DNA of 64,000 bases from Neobacillus nitrireducens (GCF_030915405.1 NZ_CP133262.1:434001-498000); one strand, 5' to 3'. Shown: positions 37,574-47,202, counted from the stretch's first letter. Numbers and translations are program-made. The notes: generated by a model not told the origin, from the sequence alone.

Positions 37574-38406
37574 GGTTTTAGCTTTTTTATGATGATGGAT
37601 TCTAAAAACCTCCAGGGAAGAAAACTTTTAAGTGTCAGCATACTCTTTACACCAGCCCCGATTGGATACCTAAGTTCGGGTGTTTTTGGTTGCGAAGCAA
37701 TTTGCGCAGCCAGTTTGGCAACTTCAATTGGATTGCCATGTCTGGCTTTGCCGCCTTCAATTTCTTTTAGAATGTTTTCCATATAGGCTGAGTATGGAGA
37801 TTCACCCTTGACTTCCATTCCATCTACGCTGGCCCAAATATTGGTTTGATAGGATCCTGGTTCAATTAAGGAAACATCAATCCCAAAGGGTTTTAGCTCT
37901 AATCGTAAACTTTCGCTATAACCCTCCAGAGCGTATTTGGATGCAACATAGGCAGATAAACCCGGGAATCCAAATCTCCCGCTAATACTGCTCATATTGA
38001 TAATCCTGCCTTGTTTCTTTGCCCGCATGGATGGTAAGACTGATTGGGTGACAGCAATTAACCCGAAAAAGTTAGTTTCAAATTGACTTCGATAAGCCTC
38101 TACTGGTAGCTCTTCGCTAAAACCTCCCAATGCAAAGCCTGCATTGTTTACCAACACATCTATAGCGGGATATTCCGCCAACAAGGTTTGAAAATGACGA
38201 ATGGAATCCTGTGACGTCACATCAAGCGGTAGGACATGGATGAAATCTTCTACCTGTTTCTCTTTTGCAAGGTCCAATAACGGCTTTCCTTTGTTTACCT
38301 CTCTCATCGTTGCAATGACCGTAAATCCTTTCAATGCCAATTCAATCGCAGTTAACAGACCAAATCCGCTCGAAGATCCTGTAACAATTGCTGTTTTTGA
38401 CTTCAT
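37570..38406 (-). CDS. Short-chain dehydrogenase/reductase
   Basis: Classical SDR of 278 residues. NAD(P)-binding TGSSSGFGLLTAIELA, NNAG, and catalytic Ser (MSSISGRFG) and YVASK. TGSSSGxG with a following Arg (MREVN) suggests NADP. Oxidises or reduces an alcohol/ketone that cannot be named. AAGGAGG places the start at ATG 38406; GTG 38421 is within that site. Confidence 0.88.
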   Translation of the reverse strand: MKSKTAIVTGSSSGFGLLTAIELALKGFTVIATMREVNKGKPLLDLAKEKQVEDFIHVLPLDVTSQDSIRHFQTLLAEYPAIDVLVNNAGFALGGFSEELPVEAYRSQFETNFFGLIAVTQSVLPSMRAKKQGRIINMSSISGRFGFPGLSAYVASKYALEGYSESLRLELKPFGIDVSLIEPGSYQTNIWASVDGMEVKGESPYSAYMENILKEIEGGKARHGNPIEVAKLAAQIASQPKTPELRYPIGAGVKSMLTLKSFLPWRFLESIIIKKLKP

Positions 38407-38479
38407 GAGTGCCTCCTTCACTGCCCTTTTCTCTATTTAAACTTAAATTAAAGGTGTTTGTATACCTTAAAGAGAAAAA

Positions 38480-38507
38480 GGCTGTCCCAAAATACTTTGG
38501 GACAGCC
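38480..38507 (-). terminator. Terminator after the SASP gene
   Basis: GGCTGTCCCAAA and TTTGGGACAGCC form the stem; the A run to the left is the T run on the minus strand. Confidence 0.8.
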
Positions 38508-38525
38508 TCTGGCTGGAATCACCTG

Positions 38526-38720
38526 TTATTGATTTTGCTGATTCCTGAGGGTTTGTTCAGCATAAGCAACCAGACGTTTGGTCATTTCGCCTCCGACTGA
38601 ACCATTTGCTCGTGCGGTCGTATCAGCACCAAGTTGAACTCCAAACTCGTTGGCAATCTCTTCTTTCATTTGATCTAAAGCATTATCTGCTCCAGGAACC
38701 AATAGTTTGTTTCTAGCCAT
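38526..38720 (-). CDS. Alpha/beta-type small acid-soluble spore protein
   Basis: DNA-binding spore protein of 64 residues. [21 protein letters not shown] includes the GPR protease site region (E-F-G-V) and the second DNA-contact motif [13 protein letters not shown]. Expected to be made in the forespore under sigma G and to coat spore DNA. Direct evidence that the organism forms endospores. Confidence 0.95.
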   Translation of the reverse strand: MARNKLLVPGADNALDQMKEEIANEFGVQLGADTTARANGSVGGEMTKRLVAYAEQTLRNQQNQ

Positions 38721-38865
38721 GATACATCACTCCCGACGAAGTTTTTTGAGCAATAAAAAATTGCTCATTGATAATTTACCCGTTTTTGGTTCATTTCATT
38801 ATCATCGGGGATATTATTCTTAATGGTTGGTTAAACATTATATAGAAAAGTGAGTGATATTGATT

Positions 38866-39006
38866 ATGATCGAATTCCCAAAAAATCTATATTGTGATAA
38901 GTGTGGCAAAGAAACAGAACACATAGTAAGTGAAGATGCTTTAGAGATAGAATATATTTGTACCGTTTGCAAGAATGAACAAGAAATTATCAAATCCTTT
39001 TTTTAA
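38866..39006 (+). CDS. Small zinc-ribbon protein, 46 residues
   Basis: Two CxxC knuckles, CDKCG near residue 11 and CTVCK near residue 34, flank an acidic middle, the layout of a minimal zinc ribbon. The ribosome binding site is weak (GTGAG). It ends 21 bases before the FAD oxidase gene and may be co-expressed with it. Function unknown. Confidence 0.55.
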   Translation: MIEFPKNLYCDKCGKETEHIVSEDALEIEYICTVCKNEQEIIKSFF

Positions 39007-39027
39007 AATTTATGAAATAGGTGTTCA

Positions 39028-40152
39028 ATGCAAAAAATAATCGTGATCGGAGCAGGAATTCTAGGTGCTTCAACCGCTTATCACCTTGCCAAGTTTGGAG
39101 CTGAGGTAACATTAGTTGATCGTATGGATCCCGGACAGGCTACGGATGCTGCGGCAGGGATTGTTTGCCCCTGGCTCTCACAGCGGCGCAACAATGCTTG
39201 GTATCAGTTAGCCAAAGGCGGTGCTCGTTACTACCCGGAATTAATTGCTCAATTAGAAGCTGATGGCGAAAGAGATACGGGCTATCAACGGGTTGGGGCG
39301 ATCAGTCTTCATACAGAACAGAATAAACTCGAACAAATGGCGGAAAGAGCGAGAAAACGACGCGAGGATGCCCCGGAAATAGGTGAGATTGCTATTCTTT
39401 CACCGTCTGAAACCAAACAGCTTTTTCCTCCGTTATCTGAAGTATATGGATCTGTTTATGTTAGTGGAGGAGCACGTGTAAATGGAAGGGCATTGCGAGA
39501 ATCACTAATTCGCACCTCCATTAAGCATGGTGTTACATTCATGGAAGGGGGTGCGTCCCTCGTCATGGAGGGAAACAAAGTAATTGGCTTGAACCTCGAT
39601 GATTCAATCATTATGGGTGATCAGGTAATTGTGACAGGAGGGGCATGGTCTAAAGAGCTTTTACAGCCATTAGGTGTTGAGTTTTTAGTGAAACCTCAAA
39701 AGGCACAAATCATTCACCTGGAATTGCTTGAGACGGATACAAGCCAATGGCCCGTGGTCATACCTCCACAAAATCATTACATCCTAACCTTTGAAAATGG
39801 CCGCGTCGTTGTGGGTTCGACACATGAAAATGACCCCAGATTTGATACTCGAGTAACCGCAGGGGGGATCCTGGAGATTTTAAGCAAAGCGCTAGAAGTG
39901 GCACCAGGTTTATCCGCAGGCACATATCTTGAAACAAGAGTCGGCTTCCGGCCGTATACTCCAGGTTTTTTACCAGTGATTGGGGCGTTGCCGCAATTTG
40001 AAGGAATCTATGTAGCCAATGGTTTAGGGGCATCAGGGTTAACGAGTGGACCTTATCTTGGTATGGAACTGGCAAAACATGTAATAGGATGGCAAACAGA
40101 AATAGATCTGAGCAGCTATAATGTGGCCGGTGCACTTGCATCACAGGAATAA
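39028..40152 (+). CDS. DadA/ThiO-like FAD-dependent amine oxidoreductase
   Basis: FAD enzyme of 374 residues of the D-amino-acid oxidase/glycine oxidase family. IIVIGAGILGASTAYHLAK binds the ADP part of FAD; VGFRPYTPGFLPVIG and GLGASGLTSGPYLG form the C-terminal FAD motif. It probably deaminates glycine, sarcosine or D-amino acids to a keto acid such as glyoxylate. It is not next to thi genes, so a thiamine role is unlikely. No good ribosome binding site is visible before ATG 39028, suggesting coupling to the preceding small gene. Confidence 0.82.
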   Translation: MQKIIVIGAGILGASTAYHLAKFGAEVTLVDRMDPGQATDAAAGIVCPWLSQRRNNAWYQLAKGGARYYPELIAQLEADGERDTGYQRVGAISLHTEQNKLEQMAERARKRREDAPEIGEIAILSPSETKQLFPPLSEVYGSVYVSGGARVNGRALRESLIRTSIKHGVTFMEGGASLVMEGNKVIGLNLDDSIIMGDQVIVTGGAWSKELLQPLGVEFLVKPQKAQIIHLELLETDTSQWPVVIPPQNHYILTFENGRVVVGSTHENDPRFDTRVTAGGILEILSKALEVAPGLSAGTYLETRVGFRPYTPGFLPVIGALPQFEGIYVANGLGASGLTSGPYLGMELAKHVIGWQTEIDLSSYNVAGALASQE

Positions 40153-40164
40153 TTATACATAGGT

Positions 40165-40192
40165 AAAAAAGAGTCTTCGGACTCTTTTTTTG
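40165..40192. terminator. Terminator with UUCG tetraloop
   Basis: GAGTC-TTCG-GACTC extended by A6/T7 on either side. Confidence 0.88.
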
Positions 40193-40408
40193 TCTAAAAA
40201 TAAGCTGAGGCGAATTTATGTATTATCTGATTAAAACTTTTTAGAAAATTCAAAGACATTTGAAATAATGGATTGATTAATCGAATCTGGAAATGTATAA
40301 TTAACAACATACTAAATTAATCCTACCTGAATAGTATGGATTATGAGCTGATAGATTGGATGCGTGTTTACCAGCTTAATAGAGAAGTTACATAAGGAGA
40401 GGTTATAC

Positions 40409-41491
40409 ATGGTTTGGACGTCTATTGCTTATATCATCGCTTTCTTCTTCGCCATGAATATTGGAGCAAGTGGGACGGCAGCATCGATGGGATCGGCCTA
40501 TGGTGCAGACGCAATTAAGAGTAAACGCTTGGCAATGGTGTTAGTGGCCTTTGCAGCCTTCCTTGGGGCTGTACTTGGTGGTGGAGAAGTTGTAAAAACA
40601 ATTGGAGAGGGAATTATCCCTTCCAATCTCCTTAGTATAAAACTAGTCGTCCTGATCCTTGCAGGAGCAACATTAACCCTATTTATAGCAAATATACTAG
40701 GAATTCCCTTGTCAACCAGTGAGGTTACTGTTGGATCGATTGTAGGAGCAGGGATTGCGTTTAAAAGTTTGTACATAAATAACTTAATGGTAATTGTTTT
40801 ATTTTGGGTGTTAGTTCCAATTATCTCTTTTCTCATTACGTTTTTGCTTGGAAAAATCATTTCCATGGCTGAGAAACGATGGGTTGCTTTGACGAAGAAT
40901 GGGAAATGGAAAAAGTGGCTGGCTGTATTACTTGTCATAGGGGGCTGTTTAGAAGCTTTTTCGGCCGGGATGAATAATGTTGCAAACGCCGTTGGACCGC
41001 TAGTTGGTGCCGGGATGATTTCCACAACAAAAGGAATCTGGATTGGCGGTATATTCGTTTCAATCGGTGCCATTTTATTAGGGGGCAGGGTACTTGAAAC
41101 GAATGGAAAGAAAATTACCAGGTTGTCTTTGCTGGAAGGAAGTGCAGTTTCCTTTACGGGAGGAACCCTCGTAATTGTGGCATCCCTGTTTGGTTTGCCA
41201 ATTCCGCTGACCCAAGTTACAACCTGTGGAATTTTAGGTGTAGGTGCCTCACAAAAAGGGTTTGGTATTTGGCAAAAATCAGTAATTCAAAGGATTCTAA
41301 AAGTTTGGCTTATTTCTCCGTTAGCCTCACTTGTTATTTCTTATATTCTAATCAATCTCTTAGTTAAAATTAATATTTATAATATTATCATCATAGTTAG
41401 TACATTGATTGCAACTGTAGGAGCGCTAAGCCTCTCAGCAACCATCCGCAAGGAAAACAGTACCATTCATGATGATGGTGGTGGGATATAA
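40409..41491 (+). CDS. PiT-family phosphate/sulfate permease
   Basis: Membrane transporter of 360 residues with about ten segments and the twofold PiT repeat: FAMNIGASGTAASMGSAYG in the first half and SAGMNNVANAVGPLVGAG in the second. GIPLSTSEVTVGSIVG is the matching conserved loop. The asymmetry (GASGTAA instead of GANDVAN) is typical of the Bacillus CysP/YlnA group, which carries sulfate, so phosphate is not certain. AAGGAGAGG selects ATG 40409. Confidence 0.85.
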   Translation: MVWTSIAYIIAFFFAMNIGASGTAASMGSAYGADAIKSKRLAMVLVAFAAFLGAVLGGGEVVKTIGEGIIPSNLLSIKLVVLILAGATLTLFIANILGIPLSTSEVTVGSIVGAGIAFKSLYINNLMVIVLFWVLVPIISFLITFLLGKIISMAEKRWVALTKNGKWKKWLAVLLVIGGCLEAFSAGMNNVANAVGPLVGAGMISTTKGIWIGGIFVSIGAILLGGRVLETNGKKITRLSLLEGSAVSFTGGTLVIVASLFGLPIPLTQVTTCGILGVGASQKGFGIWQKSVIQRILKVWLISPLASLVISYILINLLVKINIYNIIIIVSTLIATVGALSLSATIRKENSTIHDDGGGI

Positions 41492-41516
41492 TTTCTCGAT
41501 TTTTAGGCTTGTTTGG

Positions 41517-41548
41517 AACTCTGTTGAAAAACTATCAACAGAGTTTTT
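41517..41548 (+). terminator. Terminator after PiT permease
   Basis: AACTCTGTTGA pairs with TCAACAGAGTT, followed by TTTTATATTTT. Confidence 0.85.
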
Positions 41549-41654
41549 ATATTTTAATATGAATTCACAAGTAGTAAAATTATTTTGAGCAGGATACATA
41601 GTAGAAATTAAAAAAGGCAGAAAGTTTGCCTCTTCAAAAGAAAGGATAGATTTT

Positions 41655-42578
41655 ATGAGAGAGATAAAAAAGGTAACTATTATTGGTTTAGGGGCATTAG
41701 GTATTCTTTATGGACATCATTTTTCAAAGAAAATGCCAAAAGCAGATTTACGTATCATTGCGGACCGAGAACGAATTAATAAATATGAAAAAGAACATGT
41801 CTATTGTAACGGGGAACATTGCAATTTCAATTATCTGTCACCTGATGAACCAAGTGAGCCAGCTGATTTACTCATTTTTACGGTCAAATATAATGGATTA
41901 AAGGACGCCATTCAAGCTGTAAAGAACCATGTTGGTGAACAGACGATTATTTTATCCGCTTTAAATGGGATTTCTAGCGAGAGGATCATTGGACAGGTTT
42001 ATGGTGACAAGAAAATTTTATATTGTGTTGCCCAAGGAATGGATGCCGTTAAAGAGGGAAATCAACTCATATATGACCATATGGGAATCTTATGTTTTGG
42101 AGAACAAGAACCGGGCTTGATTTCTGATAAGGTAAAGAGTGTGGCGGAATTTTTTGATCAAGTCGAACTTCCCTATGAGATTGATACAAAAATGGTGAAA
42201 CGACAATGGGGGAAGTTTATGTTAAATGTAGGGGTCAATCAAACCGTAGCTGTTTTTGATAGTAATTATGGAGAGGTACAGCAGGAAGGGAAAGCTAGAG
42301 AGATGATGATTGGAGCGATGAGAGAGGTCATCGCGCTATCTGAAAAAGCAGGGGTCCATCTTACAGAAGCAGATCTAGACTATTGGTTGAGTGTATTGGC
42401 TACCTTAAGTCCAGACGGAAAACCCTCGATGGCTCAAGATGTCGAGGCCAGACGCCCCAGTGAAGTGGAATTGTTTGCCGGAACAGTCTTACACTTAGCT
42501 AAACAATACGGCATAGCAACACCCATAAATCAGGATCTTTATCACAGGATTCAATTGATAGAAAGTCAATATAAATAA
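41655..42578 (+). CDS. Ketopantoate reductase family (PanE/ApbA) protein
   Basis: NAD(P)H-dependent reductase of 307 residues. VTIIGLGALGILYGHHF is the nucleotide-binding start; KRQWGKFMLNVGVNQ holds the catalytic lysine; EVELFAGTVLHLAKQYGI is the typical C-terminal helix. Many Bacillus genomes have several such paralogues, not all acting in pantothenate synthesis, and no panB/panC lies here. A hairpin built from the TGCCTGACACC repeat forms its terminator. Confidence 0.8.
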   Translation: MREIKKVTIIGLGALGILYGHHFSKKMPKADLRIIADRERINKYEKEHVYCNGEHCNFNYLSPDEPSEPADLLIFTVKYNGLKDAIQAVKNHVGEQTIILSALNGISSERIIGQVYGDKKILYCVAQGMDAVKEGNQLIYDHMGILCFGEQEPGLISDKVKSVAEFFDQVELPYEIDTKMVKRQWGKFMLNVGVNQTVAVFDSNYGEVQQEGKAREMMIGAMREVIALSEKAGVHLTEADLDYWLSVLATLSPDGKPSMAQDVEARRPSEVELFAGTVLHLAKQYGIATPINQDLYHRIQLIESQYK

Positions 42579-42637
42579 AAATAGTGCCTGACACCCAATT
42601 CGTCCAAAGTTAAAATTGTGGTGTCAGGCACTATTTT
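42577..42637. repeat. GTGTCAGGCACC inverted repeat acting as terminator
   Basis: AAAATAGTGCCTGACACC at 42577-42594 is the exact reverse complement of 42620-42637. The 25-base interior adds a few more pairs (CAATT/AATTG). It begins two bases inside the PanE-like stop codon, so the element has become the gene's terminator. Confidence 0.85.
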
Positions 42638-42825
42638 GTTACGAAAATGTGAACTCAGTAGTACCTATCTGTGATTTTTATAAGCAGGTATATGGAAGGT
42701 TTTATCATTGTTATCATAAAATAGATGTATATGTAATTATTATTCTCGAGAGAAATGTAGGGATCATGACGGTGCGCAAATGGACAGAAATAGGGAACTA
42801 CAACTTGAGAAGAGGGTTGATGTTA

Positions 42826-43446
42826 ATGTGGCCTTTTGATAGCAGAAAAAAGACGAATAATATGGCAGGAAGGTCATGCTACTTTTCTGTGAAAGAGACT
42901 ACAGAGGGAACCGAGTTTAATGATTTCGTCCATAACCTGAAAGAAGTCCTTAGCAATACTACAAAGGAAATCGTCTTTTTATGTGTGGGTACCGATCGTT
43001 CAACAGGAGACTCCCTGGGTCCCATCGTGGGGACAATGCTAATAAAAAATAACGTTCCATACCCTGTATATGGAACGTTAGAAAAACCAGTGCACGCGTT
43101 AAATATCAAGAAGATTCTGAAGGAAATTAATCAAACACACAATGATCCGTTTATTTTGGGGATTGATGCTTGTTTGGGTGATGAGAGGCAAATTGGGTTT
43201 ATCTTTTTCAAAGAAGGTTCATTGATACCGGGCATCGCTGTCAATAAAAAGCTTCCTCATGTTGGTGAATACCATATGAAGGCAGTGGTTAATTACCTTG
43301 ATGCGCTGTCACCGGCCCAATCCTTAAATAATACCAGGTTATTTACTGTCATGACGATCGCAGAAGTTATGACAAAGATGATTACGTCAGCTGTAGAAAG
43401 AGAAGCACCATCTTCCAAAAGACCAGTTGAAAACTTCCGTAGATAA
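42826..43446 (+). CDS. yyaC: YyaC-type sporulation protein (GPR-like fold)
   Basis: Protein of 206 residues of the YyaC (DUF1256) family, a catalytically unproven relative of the spore protease GPR. IVFLCVGTDRSTGDSLGPIVG and DACLGDERQIGF are the family motifs. The frame is open from 42616, but the first 70 codons read through the repeat region and look non-coding; AGAGGG at 42811 lies nine bases before ATG 42826. Expected in sporulation. Confidence 0.88.
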   Translation: MWPFDSRKKTNNMAGRSCYFSVKETTEGTEFNDFVHNLKEVLSNTTKEIVFLCVGTDRSTGDSLGPIVGTMLIKNNVPYPVYGTLEKPVHALNIKKILKEINQTHNDPFILGIDACLGDERQIGFIFFKEGSLIPGIAVNKKLPHVGEYHMKAVVNYLDALSPAQSLNNTRLFTVMTIAEVMTKMITSAVEREAPSSKRPVENFRR

Positions 43447-43531
43447 GAAAGATTACTTTCTCCTATTTTTCTATTGGAAATTCTGACCAAAGAATTTGAA
43501 GTTTTTTAATAGTGTGAGTTATAATTGGTAC

Positions 43532-43542
43532 AATGTATACCT
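43532..43542 (+). promoter_or_regulatory. GntR-type operator box, autoregulatory position
   Basis: AATGTATACCT, with TTGGTAC just upstream, lies 18 bases before the GTG start of the first GntR gene. It is the first of the GTATAC boxes of this region. Confidence 0.5.
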
Positions 43543-43559
43543 GGAAAGAAGGAGAAATT

Positions 43560-44237
43560 GTGGGGAATAATTGGGCCGAGGAAGATCTAATATCTTTACG
43601 TGAGAGGGTCTTTATCCATATTAAAGACCTTATTTTAGAAGGTGAATTTAAAACCGGGGATCGTCTAGTGGAACGGGAACTTGCCGAACGATTAAATATT
43701 AGCAGAACGCCTATTCGTGAAGCATTATTTAGATTAGAATCGCAAGGGTTTGTAAAAACCGTTCCAAGAAAAGGTGTTATTGTCGCAGATATATCTGAGA
43801 AGGAAATCATTGAAGTATTTACAATTCTTTCTTCACTTGAGGTTTTGGCAGCCAAATTAGCTGTTCAGAAGCTGGACAATGAAACCAAAAGTAAATTTGT
43901 TGAGTACAGTAAAAAGGTGGAAGATTGTTTAAAGAATCAGAAGGATACTGATTTTACTCCTTTGCATAGTGAATTAAATCACCTTTTATATAGCTCGGCG
44001 AAGAATACAAAACTGTATGACATGCTGAGCGGTTTATCGGACTATATTCGCGCCTTTGCCAAGACAGGGTATAAAAACCCGGGCAGGGCTGTCCAATCGA
44101 TGGAAGAACACTTACGAATTATGGAAGCTATTATCAATCAAGAAATTGAAATGGCCGAGTATTTGACGAAAATTCATATTGAAAATTCTCGAAAAGCGTA
44201 TATTGAGGCAGTCAAACTAGGAAAAAAAGAGAAGTAA
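43560..44237 (+). CDS. GntR/FCD transcriptional regulator 1
   Basis: DNA-binding protein of 225 residues. The winged HTH (about 15-75) contains LVERELAERLNISRTPIREALFRLE; the all-helical FCD effector domain (90-215) follows, ending in HIENSRKAYIEA. A longer frame starting at ATG 43533 would run through the operator box; AAGGAG five bases before GTG 43560 makes that the start. It is closely related to the regulator at 56277, and together they bracket the gene set carrying GTATAC boxes. FCD proteins bind organic acids or amino acids, often with a metal. Confidence 0.9.
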   Translation: MGNNWAEEDLISLRERVFIHIKDLILEGEFKTGDRLVERELAERLNISRTPIREALFRLESQGFVKTVPRKGVIVADISEKEIIEVFTILSSLEVLAAKLAVQKLDNETKSKFVEYSKKVEDCLKNQKDTDFTPLHSELNHLLYSSAKNTKLYDMLSGLSDYIRAFAKTGYKNPGRAVQSMEEHLRIMEAIINQEIEMAEYLTKIHIENSRKAYIEAVKLGKKEK

Positions 44238-44238
44238 G

Positions 44239-44278
44239 AAAAAGAGAAACTCCATCCCAAGGTAGAGTTTCTCTTTTT
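44239..44278. terminator. Bidirectional terminator
   Basis: AAAAAGAGAAACTC with GAGTTTCTCTTTTT; separates the regulator from the convergent aspartate-dehydrogenase-like gene. Confidence 0.85.
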
Positions 44279-44292
44279 CTGTTAACTAATCA

Positions 44293-45099
44293 TTAAACGC
44301 CAATCACAACAGATGAAGTTAGGTTTTGCAATACTTTCGCTACACTCATGGCGACAATCGGGCTAGATTTAGGATTTTCCTTAAAAGGATTGTTTTGAAT
44401 GGTGGTTTCCATTTGCCCGAAATAACCCTTCGCTACAATGGTATGGGTATTCATTTGAATGGTTGGGTCTACATAAACTTGAACCTTTGTTTCCTCAAAG
44501 CCGATTCCAGCGAGGCTTAACGCTGCCGATACATTCACATTTTGAGGGAATAAATTTGCAGCACTTCTAGCATTTCCCTCAAAGATACAAACAGGATCTT
44601 TAATCGTTCCTAAATCAACCTTTTCCTCAGCAATTGTCCCATACCAACTTTTTGGCGGTTTTCGCGTAATCAGTGTGATTTCATCTATATCACCTAACAC
44701 CCCTGCGGCGATACGATCTAATCCTGCGATGGCTCCTGATGGGATTATCATTTGTTTTTTGCATTTCGCCGCAGCCGCCTGTAATTTCTCATAAAAGTCT
44801 AAATCCGCTAAAGCACCGACGGACAGGATGATTAAATGAAGTCCAGAGGTGAGGGCTTTTTCCCCGTATAATTGAAGGGCATGATGACCGGCCGCCTCAA
44901 TGATGATATCTAAATTTTGGGTAAAAAAAACATCTTCATTTGTAGTAACTGTACATTGAGCGGGTGAATAATCCAACGGACCAAGAGGGGTCCTTACCAA
45001 AATGGATTGAAGGACGACATCTCCGGCTTGTCCTGACTCAATTAATTTGCTAATACTCTTTCCCAGCGTTCCATAGCCAATGATACCAGCTCTAAGCAT
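44293..45099 (-). CDS. L-aspartate dehydrogenase-like (NadX family) enzyme
   Basis: NAD(P)-dependent enzyme of 268 residues. RAGIIGYGTLGKSISKLI binds the cofactor; IIPSGAIAGLDRI, LFPQNVNVSAALSLAGIGFE and NPFKENPKSSPIVAMSVAK match the aspartate dehydrogenase family and include its conserved active-site region. Canonical NadX makes iminoaspartate for NAD synthesis, but nadA and nadC are absent here, so a catabolic role on an amino or imino acid is more likely. ATG 45099 is nine bases from GAGG; ATG 45105 is the alternative. Paired GTATAC boxes lie 75-90 bases upstream. Confidence 0.82.
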   Translation of the reverse strand: MLRAGIIGYGTLGKSISKLIESGQAGDVVLQSILVRTPLGPLDYSPAQCTVTTNEDVFFTQNLDIIIEAAGHHALQLYGEKALTSGLHLIILSVGALADLDFYEKLQAAAAKCKKQMIIPSGAIAGLDRIAAGVLGDIDEITLITRKPPKSWYGTIAEEKVDLGTIKDPVCIFEGNARSAANLFPQNVNVSAALSLAGIGFEETKVQVYVDPTIQMNTHTIVAKGYFGQMETTIQNNPFKENPKSSPIVAMSVAKVLQNLTSSVVIGV

Positions 45100-45105
45100 C
45101 TTCAT

Positions 45106-45762
45106 TCTCCTCTTGATTAAATTTTACAGATCCGATTAACTAGAAAGCTATCATTCTATGTATATAAAATATTCTGTATACGGTATACCATTAATTTTCT
45201 ACATTTTAGCCGATTCGTCTAACAAAAGCAATAGTAATAACTTGAATATCAAAAGACTTCAAAATTTTCAAAATAGTTTGCAATGATAAAAGAATCATGG
45301 TATATTATTTTCAACCTTAAGGTAAACAAGGTGTACATAGTGGAAAGAAGGGGTGATTTTAATATTCCTAAAATTCAAACTACATAAAACTCAGAAAAGA
45401 AATCTGAAAGCGCATTCAACAGTAATTTTGTAGATGGAGAGCTTTAGGAAAGTAGAAAAATAGCTGGTAATGGAGGTTTCACTAAATTTAGTATTCAGTT
45501 GTATTCAATAATTCCGCAATATTTTTTACTACCATGGTATACAATCTACAGTATGCAAAATATAATCTTCATCATTTTATAAAGAATATTGGCATTGTTT
45601 ATCAATTTAGGAATTAAGAAAAGAACATCTGAAGTAGAGGATTTACACCATGAAAAAGATCATTTTCTAATGATTATTCCTCTCCCACGATCTTTTCCCA
45701 TATGTAAAGGAAATCTTTCGCTACAATCGTTTTAAACTATTTTAAAACAACGGAGGGGAAAT
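45106..45762. other. Gene-free 657-base divergent control region
   Basis: No credible coding frame. It separates the leftward dehydrogenase-like gene from the rightward permease gene. It holds CTGTATACGGTATACCA at 45175-45190 and ATGGTATACAAT at 45534-45545, plus a partial box ATGGTATATT near 45297. One operator group lies near each divergent gene, so both are likely controlled by the GntR proteins. Confidence 0.6.
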
Positions 45763-47202
45763 ATGGAATTAACAGCAGCTCATTGGGTATATCTAGTTGT
45801 CACTATAGCCGTTATAATTATCATGTTATTTAGAAAAGGTGTCGTATTACCACTTATTGTGGGAACCTTTATTGTGGCAGCTGTTTATAAAGGGAGCGTA
45901 ATTGGAGGTTTCCAAGCCGTCTTTAATGCAAACCTCGTGGCTGCCAAGGAACTTTTTAGTATTTTCCTAATCATTTCCATTATGATTGGTCTTCTTAATT
46001 CCTTAAAGGATCTTGGCGCCGATAAAAGGATGGTCGTGCCAATCCAAAAAATAATGGTAAACGGCCACGTTTCTTACTTAGTGTTAATGGTCACGACATT
46101 TGTGATTTCGCTCTTCTTCTGGCCAACCCCAGCTGTTCCATTAATTTGTGCATTATTAGTACCTGCGGCAGTAAGTGCCGGATTGCCGGTCATGACCTCA
46201 GCAATGGTTATTGTTATTGCAGGACAAGGTATGGCCCTTTCATCAGACTATATTATGCAAGTTGCCCCAATGTTAAGTGCAAAAGCCGCTGGAATTGATA
46301 AATCCTTAGTTTCAGATAAAGCCTTCATTCTCTCTCTTATTACGGGAATAACTTCACTTGCGATTGTGTATGCCACACATCGAAAAGCAATTACGAAAAG
46401 ATCTGTTAATGAGATGAACAATGAAAAAGTATTCTTCCAGGTTAGCGAAGAACTTGCTGCTACGGTAGAAGAAACTGCCGAAGTTATCAAGGTAAAAGAA
46501 AAATGGGGGAAAATCTTTGCGCTTATCGTACCCTTAGCGATGCTAGGTGTAATGATCTTTATGATTCAATCCAAATTTGGCGGTGGATCTGGATTTGAGG
46601 GTGGCGACGGCGCAGCTTTTATTGGTGGAGTTGCTACGATTCTCTTAGTTTTGGCGACAATTGCTTTTAACCGAATTCATGCGCTCGATAAAATCAGTGA
46701 GCATATTACGGAAGGATTTGTATTCGCTTTTAGAGCTATGGCTCCCGTCATCCCGATTGCTGGTTACTTCTTTATGGGAAGTGGTGACTTTTCAGCTTCC
46801 ATCCTCTCGTTAGGTGAAGATGCAGCGAAGCCGGGATTCCTATTTGATTTAATCCAAGCAGGTCAAAATTATATTCCACACAGCCCATTTATTGCAGCAT
46901 TTAGTATCTTAATCGTTGGTATCATTACCGGGTTAGATGGCTCTGGATTTGCAGGACTTCCGTTAACGGGTGCTTTGTCAGGAGCAATTGGACCTGGAAG
47001 TCACATCGATCCTTCTGTCCTTGCAGCTATTGGGCAAATGGGTGCAGTTTGGAGCGGTGGAGGTACGCTGATTGCCTGGTCATCTCTTGTTGCCGTTGCA
47101 GGCTTCCTACAAATATCACCGTTAGATCTGGCCCGAAAGAATTTCTTCCCAGTTATAACAGGACTTTTCATTGCAACTCTCTTGGCCGTTTTCATATGGT
47201 AA
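45763..47202 (+). CDS. Putative organic-acid permease, multi-pass
   Basis: Integral membrane protein of 479 residues with 11-12 membrane segments and a charged central loop (about 205-245). Gly-rich hairpin stretches in each half (FFWPTPAVPLICALLVPAAV and GIITGLDGSGFAGLPLTGAL) resemble ion-transporter-superfamily carriers of citrate/dicarboxylate or gluconate type. No close family is claimed. GGAGGGG precedes the ATG. Probably imports the substrate of the neighbouring enzymes. Confidence 0.7.
   Translation: MELTAAHWVYLVVTIAVIIIMLFRKGVVLPLIVGTFIVAAVYKGSVIGGFQAVFNANLVAAKELFSIFLIISIMIGLLNSLKDLGADKRMVVPIQKIMVNGHVSYLVLMVTTFVISLFFWPTPAVPLICALLVPAAVSAGLPVMTSAMVIVIAGQGMALSSDYIMQVAPMLSAKAAGIDKSLVSDKAFILSLITGITSLAIVYATHRKAITKRSVNEMNNEKVFFQVSEELAATVEETAEVIKVKEKWGKIFALIVPLAMLGVMIFMIQSKFGGGSGFEGGDGAAFIGGVATILLVLATIAFNRIHALDKISEHITEGFVFAFRAMAPVIPIAGYFFMGSGDFSASILSLGEDAAKPGFLFDLIQAGQNYIPHSPFIAAFSILIVGIITGLDGSGFAGLPLTGALSGAIGPGSHIDPSVLAAIGQMGAVWSGGGTLIAWSSLVAVAGFLQISPLDLARKNFFPVITGLFIATLLAVFIW

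Noticed and set aside
40498..41073. 191-codon minus-strand frame
   Set aside because: Antisense shadow of the PiT permease gene with low-complexity composition.
42616..42825. N-terminal extension of the YyaC gene
   Set aside because: It reads from the repeat hairpin, has no ribosome binding site, and the family's own start fits ATG 42826.
44293..45099. NAD biosynthesis role for the NadX-like gene
   Set aside because: nadA, nadB and nadC are absent and the gene has the regulon's operator boxes.
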